Notes under the pieces: model-generated
The model's input: the letters and a program-made list of their open reading frames with translations, nothing else
The model's database searches: none
What the model was told of the DNA's origin: nothing
Shown: in pieces, positions 27,989-35,755 of the stretch
How the letters are laid out: each line of letters opens with the position of its first letter
How positions within the stretch are numbered: position 1 is the stretch's first letter
Assembly (NCBI RefSeq): GCF_900566085.1
Contig: NZ_UPHT01000042.1
Coordinates: 21,729 to 85,728, forward strand
DNA length: 64,000 nt
Source of the DNA: Mycobacterium attenuatum
GTDB lineage: Bacteria; Actinomycetota; Actinomycetes; Mycobacteriales; Mycobacteriaceae
Direction: 5' to 3'
Program-made: the position numbers and the translations under genes

Positions 27989-29503
27989 TCAGCCGAACCG
28001 CACTCCTTGCGCCAGCGGCAACTCGTGTGAGTAGTTGATCGTGTTGGTGGCGCGGCGCATGTAGGCCTTCCAGGCGTCCGAACCGGACTCCCGGCCGCCT
28101 CCGGTCTGCTTCTCGCCGCCGAACGCGCCGCCGATCTCCGCGCCCGAGGTGCCGATGTTCACGTTGGCGATTCCGCAGTCGGAGTCGTTGAGGAAGCGCT
28201 CCGCTTCGCGCAGGTCATTGGTGAAGATTGCCGATGAAAGCCCTTGTGGTACAGCGTTATTGAGTGCGATAGCCTCGTCGAGGTCGTCGTAAGCCAGCAC
28301 GTAGAGGATCGGCGCGAACGTCTCGGCCGCCACGATGGCCGTCTGCGACGGCATCCGGACCATGGCGGGGGCGACGTAGTAGGCGCTCGGGTGCTCATCC
28401 TGGTGACGCTGACCGCCGACGACCTCGCCGCCGTCGGCTCGCGCCTGTTCGAGCGCGCCCAGCATGTCGCGGTAGGCGGTCTCGTGGATGAGCGGGCCGA
28501 CCAGGGTGCCCGGCGCCGAGGGGTCGCCGAGGGGCAGCTGCTCGAAGGCGGCGGCGACCCGGGCCACCACGTCGTCGGCGATCGAGCGGTGCACGATCAG
28601 CCGGCGCAGGGTGGTACAGCGCTGACCCGTAGTGCCCGCCGCGGCGAAGACGATGGCCCGGACCGCCAGCTCGAGGTCGGCCGAGGGAGTCACGACGGCC
28701 GCGTTGTTGCCGCCGAGCTCCAGCAACGCCCGGCCGAAGCGTGCGGCGACCCGGGGACCGACCTGCCGGCCCATCCGCACCGAACCGGTCGCCGAGACCA
28801 GCGCCACCAGCGGGTCGTCGACGAGCAGCTCGCCCACGTCGGCCTCACCCAGCAGCAGGCCGCTCACCGCGGGCGGGGCGCCGGCGTCGGCGGCTGCGCG
28901 GGTCAGCAACGCCTGACAGGCCAGCGCCGTCAATGGCGTCAATTCCGAGGGCTTCCACACCACCGTGTCTCCGCACACCAGCGCCACCGCGCTATTCCAC
29001 GCCCACACCGCAACCGGGAAATTGAACGCGGTGATCACCCCGACCACGCCGAGCGGATGCCAGGTCTCCATCAATCGATGTCCCGGCCGCTCCGAGGCGA
29101 TGGTGCGCCCGTAGAGCTGGCGCGACAACCCGACCGCGAACTGGCAGATGTCGATCATTTCCTGGACCTCGCCCAGCGCTTCGGCGGTGATCTTGCCGAC
29201 TTCTACGGTCACCAGCGTGGCGAGGTCATCCTGGTGCGCGGTGAGCAGCTCGCCGAGGCGGGCTACCAGCGCGCCGCGCACCGGGGCGGGTGTCTCGCGC
29301 CACGTCGAAAACGCTTGTGCCGCTTCGGCGATCGTCCGGCGGGCCTGCTCGGGCGTGGTGTAGGCGAGGGTGCACAACGCCTCGCCCGTGATCGGGGTGC
29401 TGACCGGCGTCCCTGCTCCGCCCGGCTCGCCGAGGGCGGCGGTCACTCCGATCGCGTCGAAAGCCGCCACGACCCGGTCGCGTAGCTCGCTGGTGCTGGT
29501 CAT
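27989..29503 (-). CDS. pcd: Piperideine-6-carboxylate (aminoadipate semialdehyde) dehydrogenase
   Basis: A 504-residue aldehyde dehydrogenase, orthologue of Rv3293. NAD-binding and active-site motifs are complete: FNFPVAVWAWN, the catalytic Glu in LELGGNNA, and the catalytic Cys in GTTGQRCTTLRR. It oxidises the semialdehyde (in equilibrium with piperideine-6-carboxylate) to 2-aminoadipate, the second step of lysine breakdown after Lat. The start is the ATG overlapping the hglS-like stop in ATGA; an open frame to 29581 is not needed. It forms an operon with that gene, divergent from lrpA and lat. Confidence 0.94.
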   Translation of the reverse strand: MTSTSELRDRVVAAFDAIGVTAALGEPGGAGTPVSTPITGEALCTLAYTTPEQARRTIAEAAQAFSTWRETPAPVRGALVARLGELLTAHQDDLATLVTVEVGKITAEALGEVQEMIDICQFAVGLSRQLYGRTIASERPGHRLMETWHPLGVVGVITAFNFPVAVWAWNSAVALVCGDTVVWKPSELTPLTALACQALLTRAAADAGAPPAVSGLLLGEADVGELLVDDPLVALVSATGSVRMGRQVGPRVAARFGRALLELGGNNAAVVTPSADLELAVRAIVFAAAGTTGQRCTTLRRLIVHRSIADDVVARVAAAFEQLPLGDPSAPGTLVGPLIHETAYRDMLGALEQARADGGEVVGGQRHQDEHPSAYYVAPAMVRMPSQTAIVAAETFAPILYVLAYDDLDEAIALNNAVPQGLSSAIFTNDLREAERFLNDSDCGIANVNIGTSGAEIGGAFGGEKQTGGGRESGSDAWKAYMRRATNTINYSHELPLAQGVRFG

Positions 29504-30750
29504 GCGGCAGCCTCCTTGGCCTGTGCTTCGTACAGCGGGTACGGGTCGTGGATATCGCGTCCGAGGGCCCCGGCCAGCCACTGCCTGTCGTAGCCGGAAT
29601 CATCGCCGACATCCACACCAGTGCGGCTGTCGCGGTCCAGGTTGGAGCGGAAGATGCCGGCCGCCGAGGCGGGCAGGAAGTCCTCGTAGACGATGGGCGC
29701 CGCCGGGTCGCCGCCGCGATAATAGGCCAGGCCCTGCGCGGCCAGCTCCGCGTCGGTGGACGGGAAGTAGTTGCCCCACACGGCGGCCGGGTCCGCCTGC
29801 GCCATGGCGGCGTCGTAGCGTTCGCGCCCGCGCGGGGTGAGCGCGACACCGCGCGCCTCGACTTCGCCGAACCGTACCCGCAGGCTGCCCTCGGTGATGC
29901 GGCCGTCGGCACAGCGAAACCACCGCGGTTCGGCCAGCGCGCGAAAAGAGGTCTGCCGCAACAGCACCGCGGGTCCGTCGGTGCGCGGCGGGCCCTGAAT
30001 GGTGTCGATCATGGTGATCCCGCGCGCGGTCATGCGCCGGTACAGCTCGTCGATGTCCAGGACCCGCGGCGTCAGGTGATTGAGGTGGGTGGTGCCGACC
30101 CCGGCGATGTCGGCCGCCACCGCCGACACCTGGGACAGCTCCTCGTACCAGGACTTGTCGATCGGTTCCCGCGACAGCGCGAATGCGGCCACTGCGTCTG
30201 CGACGAAAACCTGCGCTTCCGCGGCGTCGCAGCCGCCGTCGGCCGCGATCGCCCGCGCCCGGGTCAGCAGCGCGGGATCGAACAACTGCCGCTGCGCCAG
30301 GAAGTTCTGCACGCGGTTGCGCAGCCCGGCCTCGAAGAACCGGCTGTCGCCGGTGGCCAGCATCGACGTGAACACCCGAAACGGGTTGCGCGCTAGTTCA
30401 TTTGCTTGAATCGGGCGAAACGCGGTGGAGACCACGGGAATCGGCGACGGTGCCGAGCGCAGGTCGTAAAAGCCGACCGGTTCCATGCCGAACGCGGCGA
30501 ACAACTCGGCGACGGCGGCGAGCTCGGCCGGGGTGCCCACCCGGATGGCGCCGTGGCGTTCGGCGGTAACCCGCCGCAGCGAGCCCAACCGTTGCGCGTC
30601 GCCATGGCGCGCCGCGTAGTCGGCGTTGACCTGAGTGCTCACCTGCACCAGCGTGGTGTAGGCGGGAACTTGGGCGGCATAGCTGGCCGACAAGCCGGCC
30701 GCGAAGCGGGCCCGAAGTTGCCAGGTGTCCAGCCTCGTGACCGGGCTCAT
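29500..30750 (-). CDS. 2-oxoadipate dioxygenase/decarboxylase-like (DUF1338, HglS family)
   Basis: A 416-residue protein of the DUF1338/YdcJ family (Rv3292 orthologue). The family's metal-binding signatures are visible: RHGAIRVGTP (His66), THLNHLTPRV and VYEDFLP. The characterised Pseudomonas member HglS is an Fe(II) enzyme that turns 2-oxoadipate into D-2-hydroxyglutarate. The gene overlaps pcd and lies divergent to lrpA-lat, so a role in the lower lysine pathway is strongly suggested. Product assignment rests on family plus context. The ATG at 30750 gives almost the recalled Rv3292 length; the open frame to 31245 is antisense to lrpA. Confidence 0.88.
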   Translation of the reverse strand: MSPVTRLDTWQLRARFAAGLSASYAAQVPAYTTLVQVSTQVNADYAARHGDAQRLGSLRRVTAERHGAIRVGTPAELAAVAELFAAFGMEPVGFYDLRSAPSPIPVVSTAFRPIQANELARNPFRVFTSMLATGDSRFFEAGLRNRVQNFLAQRQLFDPALLTRARAIAADGGCDAAEAQVFVADAVAAFALSREPIDKSWYEELSQVSAVAADIAGVGTTHLNHLTPRVLDIDELYRRMTARGITMIDTIQGPPRTDGPAVLLRQTSFRALAEPRWFRCADGRITEGSLRVRFGEVEARGVALTPRGRERYDAAMAQADPAAVWGNYFPSTDAELAAQGLAYYRGGDPAAPIVYEDFLPASAAGIFRSNLDRDSRTGVDVGDDSGYDRQWLAGALGRDIHDPYPLYEAQAKEAAA

Positions 30751-30768
30751 CGGGCGCCGTGCCTGGGA

Positions 30769-30774
30769 TAGTCT
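30769..30774 (+). promoter_or_regulatory. Candidate -10 element for leaderless lrpA transcript
   Basis: TAGTCT ends six bases before the lrpA ATG. The whole gap to the divergent hglS-like gene is only 30 bases, so lrpA has no room for a leader and the opposing promoters must overlap coding DNA. Pattern-based inference. Confidence 0.4.
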
Positions 30775-30780
30775 CCGCGC

Positions 30781-31233
30781 ATGGGTGACAGGCTCGACGA
30801 CATCGACCGGATCCTGTTGCGTGAGCTGGTCGCCGATGGGCGTGCCACCCTCTCGCAGCTGGCTGCCAGCGCGGGCCTCTCGGTCTCCGCGGTCCAGTCT
30901 CGGGTGCGCAGACTGGAATCGCGCGGCGTGGTGACCGGGTATTCGGCGCGGATCAATCCGGAGGCCGTCGGGCATCTGTTGTCGGCATTCGTGGCCATCA
31001 CTCCTTTGGATCCTTCCCAGCCCGATGATGCGCCCGCGCGGCTGGAGCACATCGAGGAAATCGAAGCTTGTCACTCCGTGGCGGGCGAAGAAAGTTACGT
31101 CCTGGTGGTGCGCGTCGAGTCCGCCCGGGCACTGGAAGACCTGCTGCAGCGCATCCGGACCGCCGCCAACGTGCGCACTCGAAGCACCATCATCCTGAAC
31201 ACTTTTTACAGCGACCGCCAGTTCATACCATAA
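30781..31233 (+). CDS. lrpA: Lrp/AsnC-family regulator LrpA
   Basis: A 150-residue feast/famine regulator, orthologue of Rv3291c. The N-terminal helix-turn-helix (ATLSQLAASAGLSVSAVQSR) is followed by the RAM amino-acid-binding domain (residues about 70-145, with AGEESYVLVVRV). M. tuberculosis LrpA binds upstream of lat and responds to amino acids. Here it lies between hglS-pcd and lat, so it can control both arms. Confidence 0.95.
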   Translation: MGDRLDDIDRILLRELVADGRATLSQLAASAGLSVSAVQSRVRRLESRGVVTGYSARINPEAVGHLLSAFVAITPLDPSQPDDAPARLEHIEEIEACHSVAGEESYVLVVRVESARALEDLLQRIRTAANVRTRSTIILNTFYSDRQFIP

Positions 31234-31273
31234 TCTTTCCTGCATAAGTCCACTATCTCCGGAAATCTACGGC

Positions 31274-31279
31274 TAGCAT
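31274..31279 (+). promoter_or_regulatory. Candidate -10 element for leaderless lat transcript
   Basis: TAGCAT ends six bases before the lat ATG, in a 52-base gap after lrpA. No typical ribosome binding site at a proper distance is present. It suggests lat has its own promoter apart from lrpA. Pattern-based inference. Confidence 0.4.
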
Positions 31280-31285
31280 GGTGGG

Positions 31286-32635
31286 ATGACTGCCGCCGTG
31301 AGATCGTTTGCGCGCACCGGCCGGCAGGTAGCGCCAGACCAGGTCCAGGAAGTGCTCGCCCGCAGCCTTTTGGTCGACGGGCTCGATCTGGTGCTCGACC
31401 TGTCCCGATCGGCCGGCTCCTATCTGGTCGACGCCCGAACCGGTCGCCGCTACCTCGACATGTTCACCTTCGTCGCCTCTTCGGCGTTGGGCATGAACCA
31501 TCCGGCGCTGACCGGCGACGAGGAATTCCGTGCCGAACTCACCGAAGCCGCGCTGAACAAACCCAGCAACTCCGATGTGTACTCAGTGGCCATGGCAGGC
31601 TTCGTCGAGACCTTCGTACGGGTCCTGGGCGACCCGGCGCTGCCGCACCTGTTCTTCGTCGAGGGCGGCGCGTTGGCGGTCGAGAATGCGCTCAAGGTCG
31701 CATTCGACTGGAAGAGCCGCCACAACCAGGCGCGCGGCATCGATCCGGCACTGGGCACCCGGGTGCTGCACTTGTGCGGGGCATTTCACGGCCGCAGCGG
31801 CTACACCCTGTCGCTAACCAACACCAAATCCGTTACGGTGGACCGCTTCCCGAAATTCGACTGGCCGCGCATCGAGGCACCCTATATCCGGCCGGGTTCA
31901 AGCGAGTCGGCCATGGATGCGCTGGAAGCCGAGGCGTTGCGGCAGGCCCGCGCGGCGTTCGAGGCGCACCGGCATGACATCGCCTGCTTCATCGCCGAGC
32001 CCATTCAGGGCGAAGGCGGCGACCGCCACTTCCGGCCCGAGTTCTTCACCGCAATGCGCCGGCTGTGTGACCAACACGACGCGCTGCTGATTTTCGACGA
32101 GGTACAGACCGGCTGTGGGATCACCGGAACCGCGTGGGCCTACCAGCAATTGGGTGCGGCGCCCGACGTCGTGGCATTCGGCAAAAAGACGCAGGTGTGC
32201 GGGGTGATGGCGGGTCGGCGGGTCGACGAGGTCGCCGACAACGTGTTCGCGGTCACGTCCCGGCTCAACTCGACGTGGGGCGGAAACCTGGTCGACATGG
32301 TGCGGGCGCGCCGCATTCTGGAGGTGATCGAAGGCGGAGGACTATTCGAACACGCGGCCCGCCAGGGCCGCCATCTGCGCGCCCGGCTCGACGAGCTGGC
32401 CGAGGATTTCCCGGGCCTGGTTCTGCATCCGCGCGGCCGGGGGCTGATGTGTGCCTTCAGCCTGCCGACCACCGCGGACCGTGACGAGGTGATCCGTCGG
32501 CTGTGGCAACGTGCGGTGATCGTGTTGCCAGCGGGTGACGACGGCGTGCGTTTCCGTCCGGCGTTGACCGTCACGCGCGCCGAGATCGACGCCGCGATCG
32601 CCGGTGTGCGTGCCGCGTTGACGGCTGTGACCTAG
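31286..32635 (+). CDS. lat: L-lysine epsilon-aminotransferase
   Basis: A 449-residue class III PLP aminotransferase, the same length as Rv3290c. It moves the epsilon-amino group of lysine to 2-oxoglutarate, giving aminoadipate semialdehyde (piperideine-6-carboxylate). The PLP-binding Lys is in VAFGKKTQVCG, with LIFDEVQTGCG upstream as the cofactor-contacting Asp motif. The M. tuberculosis enzyme is strongly induced in nutrient-starved persistence models. It follows lrpA and precedes the SigF-linked genes. Confidence 0.96.
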   Translation: MTAAVRSFARTGRQVAPDQVQEVLARSLLVDGLDLVLDLSRSAGSYLVDARTGRRYLDMFTFVASSALGMNHPALTGDEEFRAELTEAALNKPSNSDVYSVAMAGFVETFVRVLGDPALPHLFFVEGGALAVENALKVAFDWKSRHNQARGIDPALGTRVLHLCGAFHGRSGYTLSLTNTKSVTVDRFPKFDWPRIEAPYIRPGSSESAMDALEAEALRQARAAFEAHRHDIACFIAEPIQGEGGDRHFRPEFFTAMRRLCDQHDALLIFDEVQTGCGITGTAWAYQQLGAAPDVVAFGKKTQVCGVMAGRRVDEVADNVFAVTSRLNSTWGGNLVDMVRARRILEVIEGGGLFEHAARQGRHLRARLDELAEDFPGLVLHPRGRGLMCAFSLPTTADRDEVIRRLWQRAVIVLPAGDDGVRFRPALTVTRAEIDAAIAGVRAALTAVT

Positions 32636-32651
32636 TCGGACCCGGTGCACC

Positions 32652-32677
32652 GTTTACCTGGGCTGACCGCGGGGTAT
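32652..32677 (+). promoter_or_regulatory. SigF-type promoter upstream of the Rv3289c-like gene
   Basis: GTTT, 16 bases, then GGGTAT: a full match to the mycobacterial SigF consensus. It lies about 40 bases before the membrane-protein gene that leads the usfY pair. It would make that pair SigF-dependent. Motif seen directly; use by SigF is inference. Confidence 0.7.
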
Positions 32678-32718
32678 GAAAGCGTTGTACTCCGCGAACG
32701 CGGGATTGGGGTTCAGGA

Positions 32719-33111
32719 ATGCAGAAGACACGCGAACGGTCACATGGTGATCGACTTGGACAGGACGACGCCGAAGTTCGCGCCGCCATCCGGTTCGCGG
32801 TCCTGGCCGCCGGCGCCGGTGTGGGGTTCGTCATCATGGCGGCCCTGTGGGTCAGCACGTGCGGGGAAGCGGGCCTGGACACGGTGGCCTGTGGCCCACC
32901 GGAACGGACCCTGCTGGCCTTCGGCGGACCGCTGATTCTGTTGGCCGGTGGAGTCTGGGCCTTTGTCCGCACCTATCAGGTCTGGCGTGCCCGTGGCACC
33001 TGGTGGGGGTGGCACGGCGCCGGATGGTTCTTGTTGACGCTGATGGTGGTGGCCGTATCCATGGGGGTGTCTCCCATCGCCGGCCCGGCCCTGGCGGTGA
33101 GTTGGCTCTGA
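32719..33111 (+). CDS. Small integral membrane protein (Rv3289c orthologue)
   Basis: A 130-residue protein with about three membrane segments: near residues 24-45 (IRFAVLAAGAGVGFVIMAAL), 64-82 and 100-125. Between the first two is a short loop with two Cys (STCGEAGLDTVACGP), possibly a disulfide outside the membrane. It is an orthologue of Rv3289c, which has no known function. It stands behind a SigF-type promoter and 50 bases before usfY, so it is probably a stress-induced membrane protein. Confidence 0.85.
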   Translation: MQKTRERSHGDRLGQDDAEVRAAIRFAVLAAGAGVGFVIMAALWVSTCGEAGLDTVACGPPERTLLAFGGPLILLAGGVWAFVRTYQVWRARGTWWGWHGAGWFLLTLMVVAVSMGVSPIAGPALAVSWL

Positions 33112-33161
33112 TCGCTCCATCCTGTCCCGCGAGTCCGGCCGCTGACGAACGAGGAGAAGCC

Positions 33162-33473
33162 ATGGGCGACACCTACCGCGACCCCGTCGACCATCTGCAT
33201 ACAACGCGGCCCCTGGCCGGCGAGTCACTGATCGACGTGCTGCACTGGCCCGGGTACCTGCTGGTGGTGGCCGGCGTGATCGGCATCGTCGGCTCTCTGG
33301 CCGCCTTCGGCACCGGGCATGACGTGCAGGGCATGATCGCCGGCGTCGCGGCGCTCGTGGTCGCCGTGGCCGGGCTGGTGTGGCTGGCCGTCGAGCACCG
33401 CCGGGTACGCAGGATCGCCGAGCGGTGGTACGCCGAACACCCCGAGGTACCGCGCCAACGGTTGGCCAGCTAG
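33162..33473 (+). CDS. usfY: UsfY, small membrane protein of the sigF locus
   Basis: A 103-residue protein from an ATG with a good GAGGAGAAG site seven bases upstream. The open frame extends back to 32847, but over the previous gene in another frame. Two hydrophobic segments (PGYLLVVAGVIGIVGSLAAF and a Val/Ala-rich one) form a hairpin, then a basic, charged tail (EHRRVRRIAERWY). The protein is an orthologue of Rv3288c, annotated longer in H37Rv. Its function is unknown; expression is SigF-linked in mycobacteria. Confidence 0.87.
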   Translation: MGDTYRDPVDHLHTTRPLAGESLIDVLHWPGYLLVVAGVIGIVGSLAAFGTGHDVQGMIAGVAALVVAVAGLVWLAVEHRRVRRIAERWYAEHPEVPRQRLAS

Positions 33474-33555
33474 CAGTGACAGGTACGGCACCGGCCGCTG
33501 ATCCTGGCCGGGCGGCACCGGCTGCCGCGTCACCACAAACCCGAGTCGGCAGTTT

Positions 33556-33582
33556 GTTTTACCGGTGGCGCCGACGGGGTAT
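33556..33582 (+). promoter_or_regulatory. Second SigF-type promoter, 5' of rsbW-sigF
   Basis: GTTT, 17 bases, then GGGTAT. It points toward rsbW-sigF, whose first start codon is about 350 bases downstream. A transcript from here would run antisense through a 49-residue gene on the other strand. It could provide the known autoregulation of the sigF operon. Motif seen; use inferred. Confidence 0.6.
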
Positions 33583-33627
33583 CAGGTGTGAACCATGACG
33601 AGTACTGGCTGTGCCGCGTCGGCGCTG

Positions 33628-33777
33628 TTACCCCATCATGGGGGACAGAATCACGTAAGCACCGACATAGATTGCTGCCGCGACAGCGATCAACACCACC
33701 AGGCTGATGCCGGCGATCACCGCGATGCGCCTGAGCCGGCGTGCCTGGATGGTGTCCGTCACGTCGCGTTCGTGCAT
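33628..33777 (-). CDS. 49-residue single-pass membrane protein inside the sigF locus
   Basis: A short gene on the strand opposite to usfY and rsbW. It has a hydrophilic, Arg-rich N-terminus (MHERDVTDTIQARRLRR) and one strong membrane helix (IAVIAGISLVVLIAVAAAIY), ending LSPMMG. Such N-in single-pass proteins are common and the composition is clearly non-random, unlike the frame on the other strand. A SigF-type promoter lies directly upstream, with its -10 element ending 10 bases before the ATG, so the transcript would be nearly leaderless. I do not recognise a named family. It could be a stress-induced membrane peptide. Confidence 0.62.
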   Translation of the reverse strand: MHERDVTDTIQARRLRRIAVIAGISLVVLIAVAAAIYVGAYVILSPMMG

Positions 33778-33787
33778 AGCTGGTTGA

Positions 33788-33813
33788 ATACCCGGTGCCA
33801 GCCGTGACCAACC
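33788..33813 (-). promoter_or_regulatory. SigF-type promoter for the 49-residue membrane protein
   Basis: On the minus strand: GGTT, 16 bases, GGGTAT, ending 10 bases before the ATG of the small gene at 33777. The -35 part lacks the last T of GTTT. Orientation and spacing favour a real SigF site. Confidence 0.55.
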
Positions 33814-33935
33814 GGTTAGAACGCGCGGCCCACACCGGGCCTCCGGAAGGCAATCGAGAAGGGACCGAAATCGACAGCCAAATCGGGACCCACATCAGTA
33901 GTAGTAGTGTCGGTCAAAAATTGCCGGGAGGCCAC

Positions 33936-34373
33936 ATGAGCGATGCCGACGCGCGTCTCAACAGGCACCAACGCGGCGACCGCGCCGTCGAGCTCAACGT
34001 TGCTGCGCGCTTGGAGAATCTGGCCATCCTGCGCACCCTGGTCGGTGCCATCGGCACCTTCGAGGACTTGGATTTCGATGCCGTCGCCGACCTGAGGCTG
34101 GCGGTCGACGAAGTGTGCACCCGGTTGATCCGCTCAGCCACGCCGAACGCGACCCTGACGCTGGTAGTCGATCCGCGCGACGACGAACTCGTCGTCGAGG
34201 CGTCGGCGATCTGCGACACCCATGACGTCGTGGCGCCGGGCAGCTTCAGCTGGCATGTCCTGACCTCGCTGGCCGACGACGTCCAGACGTTTCACGATGG
34301 TCGCTTGCCCGACGCCGCCGGCAGTGTGTTCGGCATTGTGTTGACGGCCCGACGGGCGGCCTCTGGCAGGTGA
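33936..34373 (+). CDS. rsbW: Anti-sigma-F factor RsbW/UsfX
   Basis: A 145-residue HATPase-type anti-sigma factor, the same length as UsfX (Rv3287c). The Bergerat-like region (DLRLAVDEVCTRLIRSA) holds the conserved N-box position, where this family has Asp-Glu-Val-Cys in place of the kinase Asn. It binds SigF and blocks its use by RNA polymerase until removed by anti-anti-sigma factors or redox change. The start has GGGAGG upstream. It overlaps sigF in GTGA, so the two are coupled. Confidence 0.95.
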   Translation: MSDADARLNRHQRGDRAVELNVAARLENLAILRTLVGAIGTFEDLDFDAVADLRLAVDEVCTRLIRSATPNATLTLVVDPRDDELVVEASAICDTHDVVAPGSFSWHVLTSLADDVQTFHDGRLPDAAGSVFGIVLTARRAASGR

Positions 34374-35158
34374 CGCCGCGACCTGGCGGCGGTTCTGCTT
34401 CACGGCCGAACGAATACGCCGATGTGCCGGAGATGTTTCGTGAGTTGGCCGGATTCGAGGCCGACTCACCGGACTTCCAGCGCCACCGCGACAAGATCGT
34501 GGAGCGTTGCCTGCCGCTGGCCGATCACATCGCCCGGCGGTTCGAGGGCCGTGGCGAACCGCGCGACGACCTGATCCAGGTCGCCCGGGTCGGACTGGTC
34601 AATGCCGTCGTCCGCTTCGATGTCGAGACCGGGTCGGATTTCGTCTCGTTCGCCGTGCCCACCATCATGGGCGAAGTCCGCCGGCACTTTCGAGACAACA
34701 GTTGGTCGGTCAAGGTTCCCCGCCGGCTCAAGGAACTGCACCTGCGGTTGGGCACCGCCACCGCAGACCTGTCGCAACGGCTCGGCAGGGCGCCCACCGC
34801 CACCGAACTTGCCGCCGAACTTGGTATGGATCGCACCGAAGTTGTCGAAGGGCTGGTGGCGGGCAGCTCCTACAACACCTTGTCCATTGACAGCGGTGGC
34901 GGTAATGAAGACGACGACGCCCGTGCCATCGCGGACACGCTCGGTGACATGGACACCGGCCTGGACCGCATCGAAGATCGGGAGTCGCTGCGCCCATTGC
35001 TCGAAGCGCTGCCCGAGCGCGAGCGAACGGTGTTGATACTCAGGTTTTTCGAGTCGATGACGCAAACACAGATCGCCGAGCGGGTCGGCATCTCGCAGAT
35101 GCACGTATCGCGGTTGCTGGCCAAGTCGCTAGCGCGGCTCCGCGACCAGCTCGAGTAG
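34370..35158 (+). CDS. sigF: Stress sigma factor SigF
   Basis: A 262-residue group 3 sigma factor (SigB/SigF/WhiG type). Region 2 includes DDLIQVARVGLVNAVVRFD; region 3 follows with ELHLRLGTATADLSQRLG; the region 4 helix-turn-helix is MTQTQIAERVGISQMHVSR. It starts at a GTG that overlaps the rsbW stop, giving matched synthesis of sigma factor and inhibitor. It directs general-stress and stationary-phase transcription from GTTT/GGGTAT promoters, four candidates for which lie in this locus. Its 3' end overlaps the STAS gene on the other strand by about 30 bases. Confidence 0.97.
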   Translation: MTPRPGGGSASRPNEYADVPEMFRELAGFEADSPDFQRHRDKIVERCLPLADHIARRFEGRGEPRDDLIQVARVGLVNAVVRFDVETGSDFVSFAVPTIMGEVRRHFRDNSWSVKVPRRLKELHLRLGTATADLSQRLGRAPTATELAAELGMDRTEVVEGLVAGSSYNTLSIDSGGGNEDDDARAIADTLGDMDTGLDRIEDRESLRPLLEALPERERTVLILRFFESMTQTQIAERVGISQMHVSRLLAKSLARLRDQLE

Positions 35159-35518
35159 GCGCAGGTCCCCCTCCGGTGCACCGTTCACCGCCTCTATGAC
35201 GGGCAGCGCGCCGTCGGGATCGCAAATCTCCAATAACCGCGACACGACCCGGCTGGGCACCAGCGCCCACCGGATGTCTGCCGCCGAGCAGACCACGTTG
35301 ATTCGGTGAAGAGCGGAAAACCCGGCAGTACCAATGAATTCCAGGTGGCGTAGGTCCAGGGTCAGCCACCGGCAAGACCGCACGCACTGCTGCACGTATC
35401 CGGTGAGCTGATCGGCATTGGCGGCGTCGAGCTCACCTTCCACGGTGATCACGCCGGCCGACGGCCCATAGCTGGCAGTGAAGTCAGCGGTTCCGCATTT
35501 CTGCCAGGATTGGATCAC
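35129..35518 (-). CDS. STAS-domain anti-anti-sigma factor
   Basis: About 129 residues from a GTG at 35518; the frame is open to a TTG at 35659, but the extra residues are not part of the fold. The STAS domain begins around GVITVEGELDAANADQL, and the phospho-acceptor loop reads LEFIGTAGFSAL, with Thr where most family members have Ser. Proteins of this type bind anti-sigma factors and release the sigma factor when unphosphorylated. Its 3' end overlaps sigF tail to tail, so SigF is the natural candidate target, though RsfA and RsfB do this in M. tuberculosis and this gene is not at the H37Rv locus. Confidence 0.78.
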   Translation of the reverse strand: MIQSWQKCGTADFTASYGPSAGVITVEGELDAANADQLTGYVQQCVRSCRWLTLDLRHLEFIGTAGFSALHRINVVCSAADIRWALVPSRVVSRLLEICDPDGALPVIEAVNGAPEGDLRLLELVAEPR

Positions 35519-35671
35519 AGACAATCGTGGACTCCATCCATCGAGCGTTTGTTGCTGTCGACCACGCCGCGTCTGCGCGGGACCGCTATACAGGGAGTTT
35601 GCCTTCCTGGCGACCCTGACGCACTGACAGGACGTAGCTCCGGGCGGCTGTGAACTCAACCTGTTTCGAGG

Positions 35672-35698
35672 CTACCCGGCGGGTGCCGGGGCGACAAC
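35672..35698 (-). promoter_or_regulatory. Weak SigF-type promoter for the STAS gene
   Basis: On the minus strand: GTTG, 17 bases, GGGTAG. One base differs from consensus in each box. It lies just before the longest possible start of the STAS gene and would close a feedback loop on SigF. Low certainty. Confidence 0.3.
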
Positions 35699-35755
35699 GT
35701 TCTCCGATCTGACTCAGAGAATCGCTGGTCAGACGGGGTTTGGCTCGGTGATCGG

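Noticed and set aside
33595..33807. 70-residue frame on + strand over the small SigF-locus gene
   Set aside because: Composition (many Cys, His and Asp) looks non-coding and it is antisense to a frame with a clear membrane helix and its own promoter.
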